This document shows, one piece after another, positions 1 to 5,351 of a stretch of 5,351 nucleotides of DNA. Position 1 is the stretch's first letter. The number at the start of each line of letters is the position of its first letter. The position numbers and the translations under genes are program-made. Origin of the DNA: SYFY01 sp043719475. GTDB lineage: Bacteria; Pseudomonadota; Gammaproteobacteria; Pseudomonadales; Azotimanducaceae. The stretch lies in assembly GCA_043719475.1 (NCBI GenBank), contig JAYSTS010000197.1, positions 1 to 5,351 of the forward strand. Reading direction: 5' to 3'. The notes beneath the pieces were generated by a model. The model was not told the origin of the DNA and did no database searches. It saw nothing but the letters and a program-made list of their open reading frames with translations.

Positions 1-2
1 CC

Positions 3-125
3 GTACCGACCTTTCGACCACGCCGTGATGGCGGCCATCTGTCGGTGCGTGGACACGAGGTGGCGGCAGAGGAGATTGCCCGAGTGCTTGAAAATTCCGG
101 CAACTCCGATTGCCGCGATAAGTAG
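3..125 (+). CDS. C-terminal end of an SGNH/GDSL-type hydrolase or acyltransferase (partial)
   Basis: The frame is open from the left edge to a TAG at 123-125, giving 40 codons with strong G/C preference at third positions. Residues 11-23 of the fragment read GGHLSVRGHEVAA, followed by a helix-like EEIARVLENS tail. This D/G-x-H-L-S-x-x-G-H pattern plus a closing amphipathic helix is typical of block V of SGNH/GDSL hydrolases and of SGNH domains that end some acyltransferases, where the His is catalytic. Nothing upstream is visible, so substrate and full architecture cannot be stated. The stop lies 40 bases before the next start on the same strand, so co-transcription is possible. The call rests on one short motif and is moderate only. 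Confidence 0.5.
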   Translation, partial: VPTFRPRRDGGHLSVRGHEVAAEEIARVLENSGNSDCRDK

Positions 126-165
126 CGAGTGTCAGAGTCACCCATCAACCTCGGAAACCCTGTCC

Positions 166-1314
166 ATGCGCCTACTCTCAGTTCTGCTCACACTGGTCCT
201 GGCAAACGCTGGCCTTGCCGCGGCACCCGCGACTTCTCCGTTGCGTATGCCAGATCTCGGCGCGATGGTCGCAAATCTGCCCGCCGATGATATCGGCCTG
301 CTGGCCCGCTTCCACTTCGCCACCCACACCGAAGATTTCGACAAGTCTCGCGCGTTTTATCGAATGCTCGGTTATACCGAAGGCATGAGCGGTTTCCCCC
401 TCTCCAATACCCACCGCATGGCCGAAGCGCTCGGCATGTTCGACGAGTGCCAGTACGAACTCGTCAAAGGAGAGGTCATCTCGCTGCCCGGCAGTCTGAA
501 TACCGCCAATATCGACCTGCTGCAGTTCAAAACACCGTACAACGACGCACCACCCTACGACTTGCCCAATCACCTGGGCATGGCGTATGCCGCGCTGCTG
601 ACCACTGATCTGGCGAGTGACGTGACCTACCTCAAATCCCAGGGCGTCACGCTGCTGTCGGAACCGTATGGCATTCCGGGTGACCGGTTTGTGTTTTTCC
701 GCGATCCGGATGGCGTGTTGTACAAACTCATGGAAACCGCGCCTCCGCATGGTGACAAGGCCGCCAACATGCATCTGATCGCCATGCCCTACATCGGCAT
801 CAACGTCAGCAATCTCGAGAAGTCACTGGCCTACTACAAGGCACTCGGCTACACCCTGACCAAACCACTGGCCCAGGCGAGCGGCAGTATCGAAGAAGCC
901 AAAGCATGGGGACTGGATGCACCGTTCCAGTTCAAGGGCGTCGACATAGCGCTCGGGCGTGGCGACAACCACGTGCTGCGACTGGTGCAGTGGATCAAGC
1001 CTTATAACCCGGAGCCTTCGTATCCACCTCCGATCAATCACAAGGGCATCAATCGCATCGCTTTGATGGTGCCGGACCTGGATCGCGCGGTCGCGATCAT
1101 GAAATCGCAGGGCGCCAGGTTCCTGTCCGAAATCGCACCGTGCTGCTCTGGCTCCGGTGATGACACGACGGGCATCGTTCACCTCATCGACCCCGACGGT
1201 ATTTTCCTGGAACTGGTGGGGCCGATCGCCAAGCAGGTACTCCAGCCACCACCGCAAGGATGCCCGGCACTGGAAATCAAGATGCCGCCCAAGACGGACT
1301 TGGCAAAGCCATAG
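166..1314 (+). CDS. Exported protein with two VOC (glyoxalase/dioxygenase-fold) domains
   Basis: With the ATG at 166 the product is 382 aa. It begins with a clear signal peptide: MR, then a Leu/Val-rich core to about residue 17, then Ala-Ala-Ala near 18-20 as likely signal peptidase I site. An in-frame ATG at 25 would add 47 unlike residues, overlap the upstream gene and bury the signal peptide, so 166 is preferred; its Shine-Dalgarno is weak (GGAAA about 9 bases upstream). The first VOC domain spans about 45-195, with KSRAFYRMLGY (60-70), His136 and DPDGVLYKLME ending at Glu190. The second spans about 207-355, with LEKSLAYYKALGY, His292 and DPDGIFLEL ending at Glu349. His and Glu at these places are usual metal ligands in the superfamily; the first strand of domain 2 lacks the His that domain 1 has at residue 50. 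The family includes glyoxalase I, extradiol dioxygenases and resistance proteins, so the reaction is not assignable. A Pro/Lys-rich tail with Cys326, Cys327 and Cys366 could matter outside the cytoplasm. It probably shares an operon with the hydrolase downstream. Confidence 0.88.
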   Translation: MRLLSVLLTLVLANAGLAAAPATSPLRMPDLGAMVANLPADDIGLLARFHFATHTEDFDKSRAFYRMLGYTEGMSGFPLSNTHRMAEALGMFDECQYELVKGEVISLPGSLNTANIDLLQFKTPYNDAPPYDLPNHLGMAYAALLTTDLASDVTYLKSQGVTLLSEPYGIPGDRFVFFRDPDGVLYKLMETAPPHGDKAANMHLIAMPYIGINVSNLEKSLAYYKALGYTLTKPLAQASGSIEEAKAWGLDAPFQFKGVDIALGRGDNHVLRLVQWIKPYNPEPSYPPPINHKGINRIALMVPDLDRAVAIMKSQGARFLSEIAPCCSGSGDDTTGIVHLIDPDGIFLELVGPIAKQVLQPPPQGCPALEIKMPPKTDLAKP

Positions 1315-1345
1315 GCCCTTCCATTAATTACGAGAGAGATTAGCG

Positions 1346-2242
1346 ATGGCAAGTCAACAGATGCGAGAGCTCGTTGCCGCATTACGTGCTCAACGTGCCG
1401 TATCCCAGACTGGAGCCGGAACCGTGGCCGATATGCGCGCCGGTTTTGAAGCGCAGCAGAGCGGCTTGCCGATTCCAGCAGACATTGATGCGCTGGACAT
1501 CACCGTTGCAGGTCGACCCGCGCGTCGAATCCGCACGCCCGGAGTACGCGAAGATCGTGGCACCCTGTACCTGCATGGCGGTGGTTATGTCATGGGCTCG
1601 CTGAACACCCATCACGAACTGATGGGCCGTATTGCCCAGTCAACCCATGCCCAGGTACTTGGTCTGGACTACCGGCTTGCACCGGAGCATCCCTATCCTG
1701 CCGCAGTCGACGATGCAGTGGCAGCTTATCAGTGGATTCTCGAACAAGGCATCGCACCGGAACGTATCGTCATTGCCGGAGATTCGGCCGGTGGTGGCCT
1801 GACACTCGCGACATTGTTCGTTCTTCGAGTGCGCAAGTTGCCGATGCCGGCCGGTGCGGTACTGTTCTCGCCCTGGACCGATCTGACCTCGAGCGGCGCC
1901 AGTGTTCGCACCCGCGCCGACGCCGACCCGATGATCGGGCCGGAAGTTCTCTTGCCCATGGCCGCTCACTATGCGGGCAACCAGCCGAGCAGCACACCGG
2001 GGATTTCCCCGCTGTTTGGCGACTTCGATGGTCTACCGCCGTTATTGATCCAGGTTGGCGATGCAGAAGTGCTGCTGGATGATTCATCGCGATTGCACGA
2101 GCGTGCACAGGCTGCCGGAGTGGATAGCACCCTGCGGGTTTTTCCTGAGGCGTTTCATGTGTTTCAGGCCATTCCGAATCTGCCGGAAGCAAGCGAAGCC
2201 CTCGCTGAGGTGGGTGCATTCTTTGATCGAGTCACACGCTGA
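1346..2242 (+). CDS. Alpha/beta-hydrolase, HSL family (family IV esterase/lipase)
   Basis: This 298-aa product is the usual length for a bacterial family IV carboxylesterase. HGGG at 77-80, followed by YVMGS, forms the oxyanion-hole motif. GDSAGG at 145-150 holds the nucleophile Ser147. GDAEVLLDDS at 238-247 carries the acid residue (Asp245 or Asp246; I cannot tell which), and His271 in FHVFQ is the catalytic base, so the triad is complete. DYRLAPEHPYPAA (108-120) is another hallmark. These enzymes hydrolyse short- to medium-chain esters or related substrates. No signal peptide is present, so a cytoplasmic location is likely. A purine-rich GAGAGAGA at 1332-1339 sits 6 bases before the ATG. 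The gene starts 31 bases after the VOC gene stop with no terminator seen between, implying an operon. Its 3' end faces the MFS gene 32 bases away. The physiological ester is unknown. Confidence 0.93.
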   Translation: MASQQMRELVAALRAQRAVSQTGAGTVADMRAGFEAQQSGLPIPADIDALDITVAGRPARRIRTPGVREDRGTLYLHGGGYVMGSLNTHHELMGRIAQSTHAQVLGLDYRLAPEHPYPAAVDDAVAAYQWILEQGIAPERIVIAGDSAGGGLTLATLFVLRVRKLPMPAGAVLFSPWTDLTSSGASVRTRADADPMIGPEVLLPMAAHYAGNQPSSTPGISPLFGDFDGLPPLLIQVGDAEVLLDDSSRLHERAQAAGVDSTLRVFPEAFHVFQAIPNLPEASEALAEVGAFFDRVTR

Positions 2243-2274
2243 GAGATTCGCTGACCCACCAACGTGTTTCGAGG

Positions 2275-3657
2275 TTACCGCGCGATTCGAGATTGAGTTG
2301 AGTGTGCGATGTCTTCACGAAGGGTTCGAGCAGCCCGCAGGTAATGCCACGCTGACCACAGATTGACCACGGACATGATACACAACGCGTACTTGAGGCC
2401 ATCGGCTCGCGCTGCTTCAAGAGCCATGCCCTGAGTCACCAGATCATTACGAATCAGGTCACTGAACAGTCCCGTCAGCATTGGCCCAAGACCAATGCCT
2501 ATCAGGTTTAGAATGAACATCAACAAGGCACCACCCACAGCACGCTCATTCACGCCAATCAATTGGTGTGTTGCCGCAATGCTGGGCCCGAGGTAAGTCG
2601 CGCCAAGGGCAATCGCCGGAATCATGAGCGTCAGCACCATCCACTGTCCGGGCAGCAGCAACGCCATCAACCAGACCGGCACGTTGATCAGCAGCGCCAC
2701 TGCCGGCACCCACATCTGGTAACGCGGATCACCGCCATGTCGTTGGGCGAATACATCGCTGAGTTTGCCGCCCAGATAAGTCCCCGCCAGTCCGCCGGTG
2801 AGCGTGATGATTGCCAGCCACGTGCTGGTTTCGGTCAGCGACATGCCGTGCGAGCGCATGAGGAACGCCGAGTAATAACTGTTGAGTCCGTAACCAACCA
2901 ACGCATGCAGCCCCGCTGCCAGCGAGAGATTCCGGAACGAAGGCAGTGAATACAACTTCTTCAATACGAGCATCGCCGCGGGCGGTGGGCTGGCAACATA
3001 ACCGGCTGGTTCAGAAAAACCACGCGGTGGTTCGCGCAGGGTCAGCTTCAGCACGATTGCGATGGCGATTCCCGGCAAACCGACCACGTAGAAGGCAGTG
3101 CGCCAACCATAATGCTGTGCGACATACCCTGCGACGATGAAGCCAATAAACTGGCCTAGATAAACGCCAAGCGAGTACAGCGACATCGCCGTTGCACGTT
3201 TGCGCACCGGAAAATAATCCGAAATGATTGAGTAGGCCGAGGGGTTGCAGCCGGCTTCACCAACGCCCACACCAACCCGCGCGAAAAAAAGCTGCACAAA
3301 ACTCGTGGCCTGCGCCGTCAGCGCAGTAGCCGCACTCCACACGACCAGCGCAATCGTGATGATATTCACGCGACTATGCCGGTCAGCATAACGAGCAATC
3401 GGCAGCCCAAGCGTCGCATAGAAGATCGCAAAGGCAACACCGCTGAGCAGACCCAGTTGCAGATCGCTGAAGTCAAATTCCTGGCGGATCGGCTCCATGA
3501 GTATCGACAGCAGTTGCCGATCGACATAACTCAGGCCGTAAACGACAAACAGAATGAAGAGTACGTAGTTCCGATACGCCGGGCTAGCGACAAATCCGCT
3601 GGTCTGATTTCCAATCGGCTCGGTCACCGCCGGGTCACTCAAGTCTGATTTGTTCAA
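2275..3657 (-). CDS. MFS transporter, spinster-like family
   Basis: This 460-aa membrane protein has about twelve hydrophobic segments split by a central loop near residues 205-235. Visible signatures are SYVDRQLL in TM1 (Asp46-Arg47), the loop 2-3 motif ending ARYADRHSR (88-96), and GVGEAG with Glu124 followed by NPSAYSIISDYFPVRKR; this set is typical of spinster-type MFS proteins common in sphingomonads and gammaproteobacteria. Members move small organic molecules by proton coupling; the cargo here is unknown, though the convergent esterase and VOC genes hint at a shared catabolic theme. The start is unusual: the frame opens with TTG at 3657-3655, a TGA lies 18 bases upstream in frame, and no ATG occurs until about residue 54 inside the conserved fold. 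Only weak Shine-Dalgarno matches precede it. The TTG overlaps the stop of a small ORF as TTGA, which could provide translational coupling. A GTG at codon 11 is an alternative start. Confidence 0.93.
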   Translation of the reverse strand: MNKSDLSDPAVTEPIGNQTSGFVASPAYRNYVLFILFVVYGLSYVDRQLLSILMEPIRQEFDFSDLQLGLLSGVAFAIFYATLGLPIARYADRHSRVNIITIALVVWSAATALTAQATSFVQLFFARVGVGVGEAGCNPSAYSIISDYFPVRKRATAMSLYSLGVYLGQFIGFIVAGYVAQHYGWRTAFYVVGLPGIAIAIVLKLTLREPPRGFSEPAGYVASPPPAAMLVLKKLYSLPSFRNLSLAAGLHALVGYGLNSYYSAFLMRSHGMSLTETSTWLAIITLTGGLAGTYLGGKLSDVFAQRHGGDPRYQMWVPAVALLINVPVWLMALLLPGQWMVLTLMIPAIALGATYLGPSIAATHQLIGVNERAVGGALLMFILNLIGIGLGPMLTGLFSDLIRNDLVTQGMALEAARADGLKYALCIMSVVNLWSAWHYLRAARTLREDIAHSTQSRIAR

Positions 3658-3800
3658 AGTGGTCTCAAATACTCATCAGTACATGGCAATTCGGAACCGA
3701 CGGACAAGTCGATGTCGAACATGTTCGCCACATCGGCAACACACGAGGTCCAGCCCCTGTCGATCCATGCCTGGCCCTGCCTCGATTTCACGTACACCAT
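3654..3800 (-). CDS. Small hypothetical ORF overlapping the MFS start (48 aa)
   Basis: I do not recognise this product. An ATG at 3800-3798 followed by 47 further codons ends in TGA at 3656-3654. By count 33 of 48 codons end in G or C, which favours real coding. GAGAG lies about 8 bases before the ATG, an acceptable ribosome binding site. The stop overlaps the TTG start of the transporter gene (TTGA), a layout often seen in translationally coupled pairs. The product starts MVYVKSRQGQAW and ends in an acidic stretch around MFDIDLSVGSE; it has two Cys and no membrane segment. The same frame stays open upstream to a TAA at 3878-3876, so it may instead be the tail of a decayed longer gene, possibly the adjoining RHS-like remnant. 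No homology can be claimed. Confidence 0.4.
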   Translation of the reverse strand: MVYVKSRQGQAWIDRGWTSCVADVANMFDIDLSVGSELPCTDEYLRPL

Positions 3801-3811
3801 TGCCGATGCTC

Positions 3812-4096
3812 TCAAGGGCTTACAAAGCTTGAGCCCAACATTGCGGCCAGTATAGCGGCCGAGACTTCCTGCGTGTTACGCGACGACTCAGCCGGGATGG
3901 CTGTGTCAGCGTCAGGGTAACTATTAGAGTGTGCCGGATGGGTGCCTGTGCCCGCGTTGTGGAGGTGGAAATCACGCCCACGCTGGGACGGATAATCGAA
4001 GGCAGTCGTCTCATCGCCGTGCCTGCGCTGCTGCGTGGTGAGGTTGCCGACGACAGTGATGGGTGAGACTTTGTAGGGGCGAGACGATTGAGGGCT
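3812..4096 (-). pseudogene. RHS-repeat-like coding remnant
   Basis: On the - strand one frame is open for 94 codons from just after a TGA at 4099-4097 to a TGA at 3814-3812, with no convincing start. Part of it reads VVGNLTTQQRRHGDETTAF followed by DYPSQRG. This resembles the RHS/YD repeat pattern of G-N-L/R-T, a polar run, and F/Y-D-Y-D-x-x-G-R. Third positions in this frame are strongly G/C-rich. The longest ORF over the same bases, 3820-4152, is in a different frame; it yields a Ser/Thr/Arg-rich product that looks like a shadow, although its GTG start overlaps the parE stop as GTGA. RHS proteins are large surface or secreted polymorphic toxins with tyrosine-aspartate repeats; only a scrap remains here. 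RHS identity is inferred from one repeat-like stretch. Confidence 0.5.
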
Positions 4097-4110
4097 TCAT
4101 TCTGTTCGAT

Positions 4111-4140
4111 GTTTCCACGAGGTGTGTCCTCGTTGTTCAG
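4111..4140. repeat. 30-bp dispersed repeat, copy 1 (with short hairpin)
   Basis: This segment matches 5146-5174 at about 25 of 30 positions with one gap, sharing the block GGTGTGTCCTCGT. Within it ACGAGG (4117-4122), a TGTGT loop and CCTCGT (4128-4133) form a perfect 6-bp hairpin. No T-run follows on either strand, so it is not a standard intrinsic terminator. It starts 9 bases beyond the parE stop codon in the direction of parE transcription. The second copy also follows a break in coding sequence, so the element may mark a recombination junction. Confidence 0.55.
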
Positions 4141-4148
4141 TGTTAAGG

Positions 4149-4445
4149 TCACAATCCGAGCTGAACATCGGGGTCCATGCGGTCATGCAATACTCTGACG
4201 ATGTCGATCGCACCCTTGAGGGTTCGGTAAAAAATGACGTGGCGTCCGACTTGTAGCGATCGGTAGCCGGGGCGAACCGCATCTCGTGCTTTGCCGATGT
4301 TGGGCATGCGCGTGAGCTGAGCCATCCCTGCCTCCAGGGCATCAAGATATTGCTCGGCCTGCTGTTCTCCCCAGGCCTCGAATGTGAAGCGCCAGATATC
4401 GATAAGATCGCTTTCTGCCTCGGGGGTGCGCTGGAGCTTAAGCAC
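4149..4445 (-). CDS. parE: ParE-type toxin of the RelE/ParE superfamily
   Basis: The 98-aa product has the ParE layout: an N-terminal strand (MLKLQRTPEAE), the helix DLIDIWRFT (13-21), a second helix AEQYLDALEAGMAQL, the turn MPNIGKARDAVRPGYRS (47-63), and strands VGRHVIFYR (66-74) and IDIVRVLHDRMD (80-91). The RVLHxRMD ending and the R-S-x-x-x-G-R-H-x-I-F-Y-R segment are hallmarks. Chromosomal ParE proteins usually poison DNA gyrase, though members vary; the target here is inferred. It lies directly after parD. No ATG is available: GTG at 4445-4443 gives an 8-base overlap with the parD end, and TTG at 4448 would add one residue. GTG is preferred because it gives the usual short N-terminal strand. 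Overlap suggests translational coupling, keeping antitoxin in excess. All family positions I can check are present, so it looks functional. Confidence 0.9.
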   Translation of the reverse strand: MLKLQRTPEAESDLIDIWRFTFEAWGEQQAEQYLDALEAGMAQLTRMPNIGKARDAVRPGYRSLQVGRHVIFYRTLKGAIDIVRVLHDRMDPDVQLGL

Positions 4446-4689
4446 CAAGACCCGCTTGTTCCCTCGCTTTTTTACGGATTTCCTTCATGTCGAGGGGAGT
4501 GGATGGACCGCTATTTTCGCCGTCGATCAAGGCTTGGCACAAAGCCACTACACGCTGCTCGTGTTCTTCGAGCAACCTCAATCCCTGCCTGACAACTTCA
4601 CTGGCCGATCCGTAGCGGCCTTGTTGAATCTGCGTGGCTATGAATTTTTCGAAATGATCGCCAAGGACCATGCTGGTGTTTTTTGCCAT
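4438..4689 (-). CDS. parD: ParD-type antitoxin (ribbon-helix-helix)
   Basis: The 83-aa product begins MAKNTSMVLGDHFEKFI, the typical ParD DNA-binding strand and first helix, and continues GRYGSASEVVRQGLRLLEEHE (25-45), the second and third helices of the ribbon-helix-helix fold. The C-terminal half to KKAREQAGLGA is charged and flexible, as expected for the part that wraps the toxin. AGGAG lies 8 bases before the ATG, a strong ribosome binding site, which supports this start over Met7. ParD neutralises ParE by direct binding and, alone or in complex, usually represses its own promoter. A perfect palindrome in the promoter fits that role here. The stop codon lies inside the parE 5' end. Confidence 0.92.
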   Translation of the reverse strand: MAKNTSMVLGDHFEKFIATQIQQGRYGSASEVVRQGLRLLEEHEQRVVALCQALIDGENSGPSTPLDMKEIRKKAREQAGLGA

Positions 4690-4714
4690 GGGGAATTCTC
4701 CTGCTCTGTACGAA

Positions 4715-4744
4715 TAAATACCATTTAATGGTATGAAAGAACAA
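4715..4744 (-). promoter_or_regulatory. Candidate parDE promoter
   Basis: Read on the - strand, TTGTTC at 4744-4739 could be the -35 box and TATTTA at 4720-4715 the -10 box, separated by 18 bases. The -10 lies about 25 bases ahead of the parD ATG, leaving room for the AGGAG site. Both boxes are imperfect matches to sigma-70 consensus. The palindrome at 4718-4734 covers much of the spacer and part of the -10, as expected for an autorepressed toxin-antitoxin promoter. Confidence 0.4.
4718..4734. promoter_or_regulatory. Palindromic operator, likely ParD binding site
   Basis: ATACCATT and AATGGTAT form a perfect 8-bp inverted repeat around one central T. It lies 28 bases upstream of the parD ATG and overlaps the candidate -10. 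Ribbon-helix-helix antitoxins bind such short palindromes to repress their own operon. The sequence is seen directly; binding by this ParD is inferred. Confidence 0.65.
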
Positions 4745-5009
4745 GAAAAGTAGCGTATTTCTTAGTGATGATTCCCGCTCAATGCCGAGTAGATATGTGG
4801 TGCCAATGTGGCATCAATGTATCCATTCGATCTGTCTTGCTGCCCACAACAAGGACTCCAGAGCATGGTGCGTGCGAGCAATCTCAAGGGCACACTGGGC
4901 GCCAGACAACCGGCGATCGATGTCGGATCAAGTGGCTGCATTGGCCCTTGAACCCCGTGGCGTGAAATCTTCGGCTACTGCAGGGTTCTGCGAATCGGAC
5001 AACGTTTTC
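4745..5009. other. Stretch without recognisable gene
   Basis: No coding frame here has recognisable motifs. Two overlapping + strand ORFs (4765-4965 and 4782-5030) give Cys/His/Arg-rich, family-less products with no good ribosome binding site, so I do not call them. A weak 11-base periodicity occurs at 4795-4827, where ATGTGGTGCCA is followed by ATGTGGCATCA and ATGTATCCATT. The stretch lies between the parDE promoter and a decayed RHS copy, and is probably degenerate accessory DNA. Confidence 0.5.
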
Positions 5010-5047
5010 TTACAGCTTCGTAGCCCCTAACATTCCCCAAGATTCAG

Positions 5048-5113
5048 GCCGTGGTGCCACCGAACGTTGCACAGGTCTCGGCACTACACTAGGTTCTGTT
5101 CGGCGATGCCGGG
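5048..5113 (-). repeat. Decayed second copy of the RHS module
   Basis: These 66 bases align with 5274-5339 at roughly four fifths of positions, with one gap on each side. In the - strand direction the copy starts PGIAEQNLV, matching PGIAAQNVV, and then meets a TAG where the intact module goes on to SAVTYAPFG; the indels also shift the frame. Weaker similarity carries on into about 5025, where TGGGGAATG parallels TGGGGCAATG of the WGN motif. This is a direct duplication about 226 bases apart, one member broken. Confidence 0.65.
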
Positions 5114-5145
5114 AAAACTGGCGATGCTGCGGGGTGCGAACACTA

Positions 5146-5174
5146 TTTTCCCGGGGTGTGTCCTCGTGGTTTAG
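5146..5174. repeat. 30-bp dispersed repeat, copy 2
   Basis: This is the partner of 4111-4140 and shares the uninterrupted block GGTGTGTCCTCGT. A partial third unit follows directly: GGTATGTCCTCGTGA at 5174-5188 matches GGTGTGTCCTCGTGG at 5155-5169 in 13 of 15 positions, giving a 19-base period. The pair sits between the point where the RHS frame loses its family character (about 5193) and the decayed RHS copy. Confidence 0.55.
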
Positions 5175-5351
5175 GTATGTCCTCGTGAAGTTCTTGCTGC
5201 TGACCGTGAGGTCCGCCAGCCGGTAGTCCTGATCCAGCAGGCGGGTCTGCGTCAGGGCATTGCCCCATAGCCAGCCGGTGGTGGCACCGAACGGCGCATA
5301 GGTCACGGCGCTCACCACGTTCTGTGCGGCGATGCCGGGCAGGTTGGTGGT

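Larger units (their letters stand above)
5010..5351 (-). pseudogene. RHS-repeat protein, truncated 3' end entering from the right edge
   Basis: The frame is open from the right edge to a TAA at 5012-5010. The first ~53 codons (5351-5193) carry RHS sequence: NLPGIAAQNVVSAVTYAPFG, then TTGWLWGNALTQTR and LLDQDYRLADLTV. This is the RHS/YD module in which Y-A/D-P-F-G, G-W-x-W-G-N and T-R-x-x-D-x-D-x-R-L recur. RHS proteins build a large beta-cocoon shell holding a variable C-terminal toxin, usually secreted or surface-located. After about 5193 the product changes to a Pro/Arg-rich, non-RHS tail. Part of that tail lies over a second RHS copy read in another frame, so the natural end of the gene has been lost. 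No conserved RHS core end or toxin domain is visible. The 5' part lies outside the window and could be long and otherwise intact. Confidence 0.65.

Noticed and set aside
178..774. A 198-codon - strand ORF antisense to the VOC gene
   Set aside because: The + strand frame has recognisable VOC domains; the opposite ORF is a by-product of the G/C-rich codon pattern and has no family features.
2243..2274. Bidirectional terminator between the hydrolase and the MFS gene
   Set aside because: The 32-base convergent gap contains no clear stem followed by a T-run on either strand.
4117..4133. Intrinsic terminator for parDE
   Set aside because: The 6-bp stem is perfect but no T-run follows in the direction of transcription.
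3820..4152. A 110-codon - strand ORF beginning with GTG that overlaps the parE stop as GTGA
   Set aside because: Its product is Ser/Thr/Arg-rich and motif-free, while the neighbouring frame has far better codon bias and RHS-like sequence, so it looks like a shadow frame.
4782..5030. An 82-codon + strand ORF in the stretch upstream of parD
   Set aside because: No ribosome binding site, no recognisable motifs and a Cys/His/Arg-rich composition; it also overlaps decayed RHS sequence on the other strand.
5006..5038. Tn3-family-like terminal repeat (GGGG ... TAAG on the - strand)
   Set aside because: The spacing does not match the usual 38-bp end, no partner repeat is visible, and the GGGG part is explained by similarity to the RHS WGN-coding sequence.
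3832..5045. Integron attC sites around the parDE cassette (GCCCAAC at 3832-3838 and CCCTAAC near 5030)
   Set aside because: No properly paired GTTRRRY/RYYYAAC cores with imperfect palindromes were found at the cassette borders; the only clear GTTRRRY lies inside parD.

Overview
The window reads as moderately GC-rich proteobacterial chromosome. The strong G/C preference at third codon positions, the spinster-type MFS permease and the GDSAG/HGGG esterase suggest a gammaproteobacterium or related group. This placement is an inference from gene style; there is no rRNA or other marker to fix it.

Left half (1-3657) is an ordinary metabolic segment. It opens with the last 40 codons of an SGNH/GDSL-type hydrolase or acyltransferase on the + strand. 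An exported protein with two vicinal-oxygen-chelate (glyoxalase-fold) domains follows. Then, 31 bases on, comes an HSL-family (family IV) alpha/beta-hydrolase, probably in the same operon. Convergent to these lies a complete 12-TM MFS transporter on the - strand, only 32 bases from the hydrolase stop. A transporter, an esterase and a VOC protein side by side suggest uptake or export and breakdown of a small, possibly ester-bearing or aromatic compound. The substrate cannot be read from the sequence.

Right half (3654-5351) is a decayed accessory region with everything legible on the - strand. Read in that direction it holds: (i) an RHS-repeat protein entering from the right edge and losing RHS character near 5193; (ii) a second, frame-broken copy of the same RHS module about 226 bases further on; (iii) about 260 bases with no recognisable gene; (iv) an apparently intact parD-parE toxin-antitoxin pair with a perfect 17-bp operator palindrome in its promoter; (v) another RHS-like coding remnant whose frame is not that of the longest ORF there; (vi) a 48-codon ORF whose stop overlaps the TTG start of the MFS gene in a TTGA arrangement. 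A ~30-bp sequence containing GGTGTGTCCTCGT occurs both just after parE and just after the RHS break.

The most notable points are the RHS graveyard enclosing an intact toxin-antitoxin operon, the dispersed 30-bp repeat at its breaks, and the possible coupled small ORF before the transporter. I found no CRISPR array, tRNA, rRNA, insertion sequence with a legible transposase, or integron attC site. I see no convincing evidence of a wholly new system.
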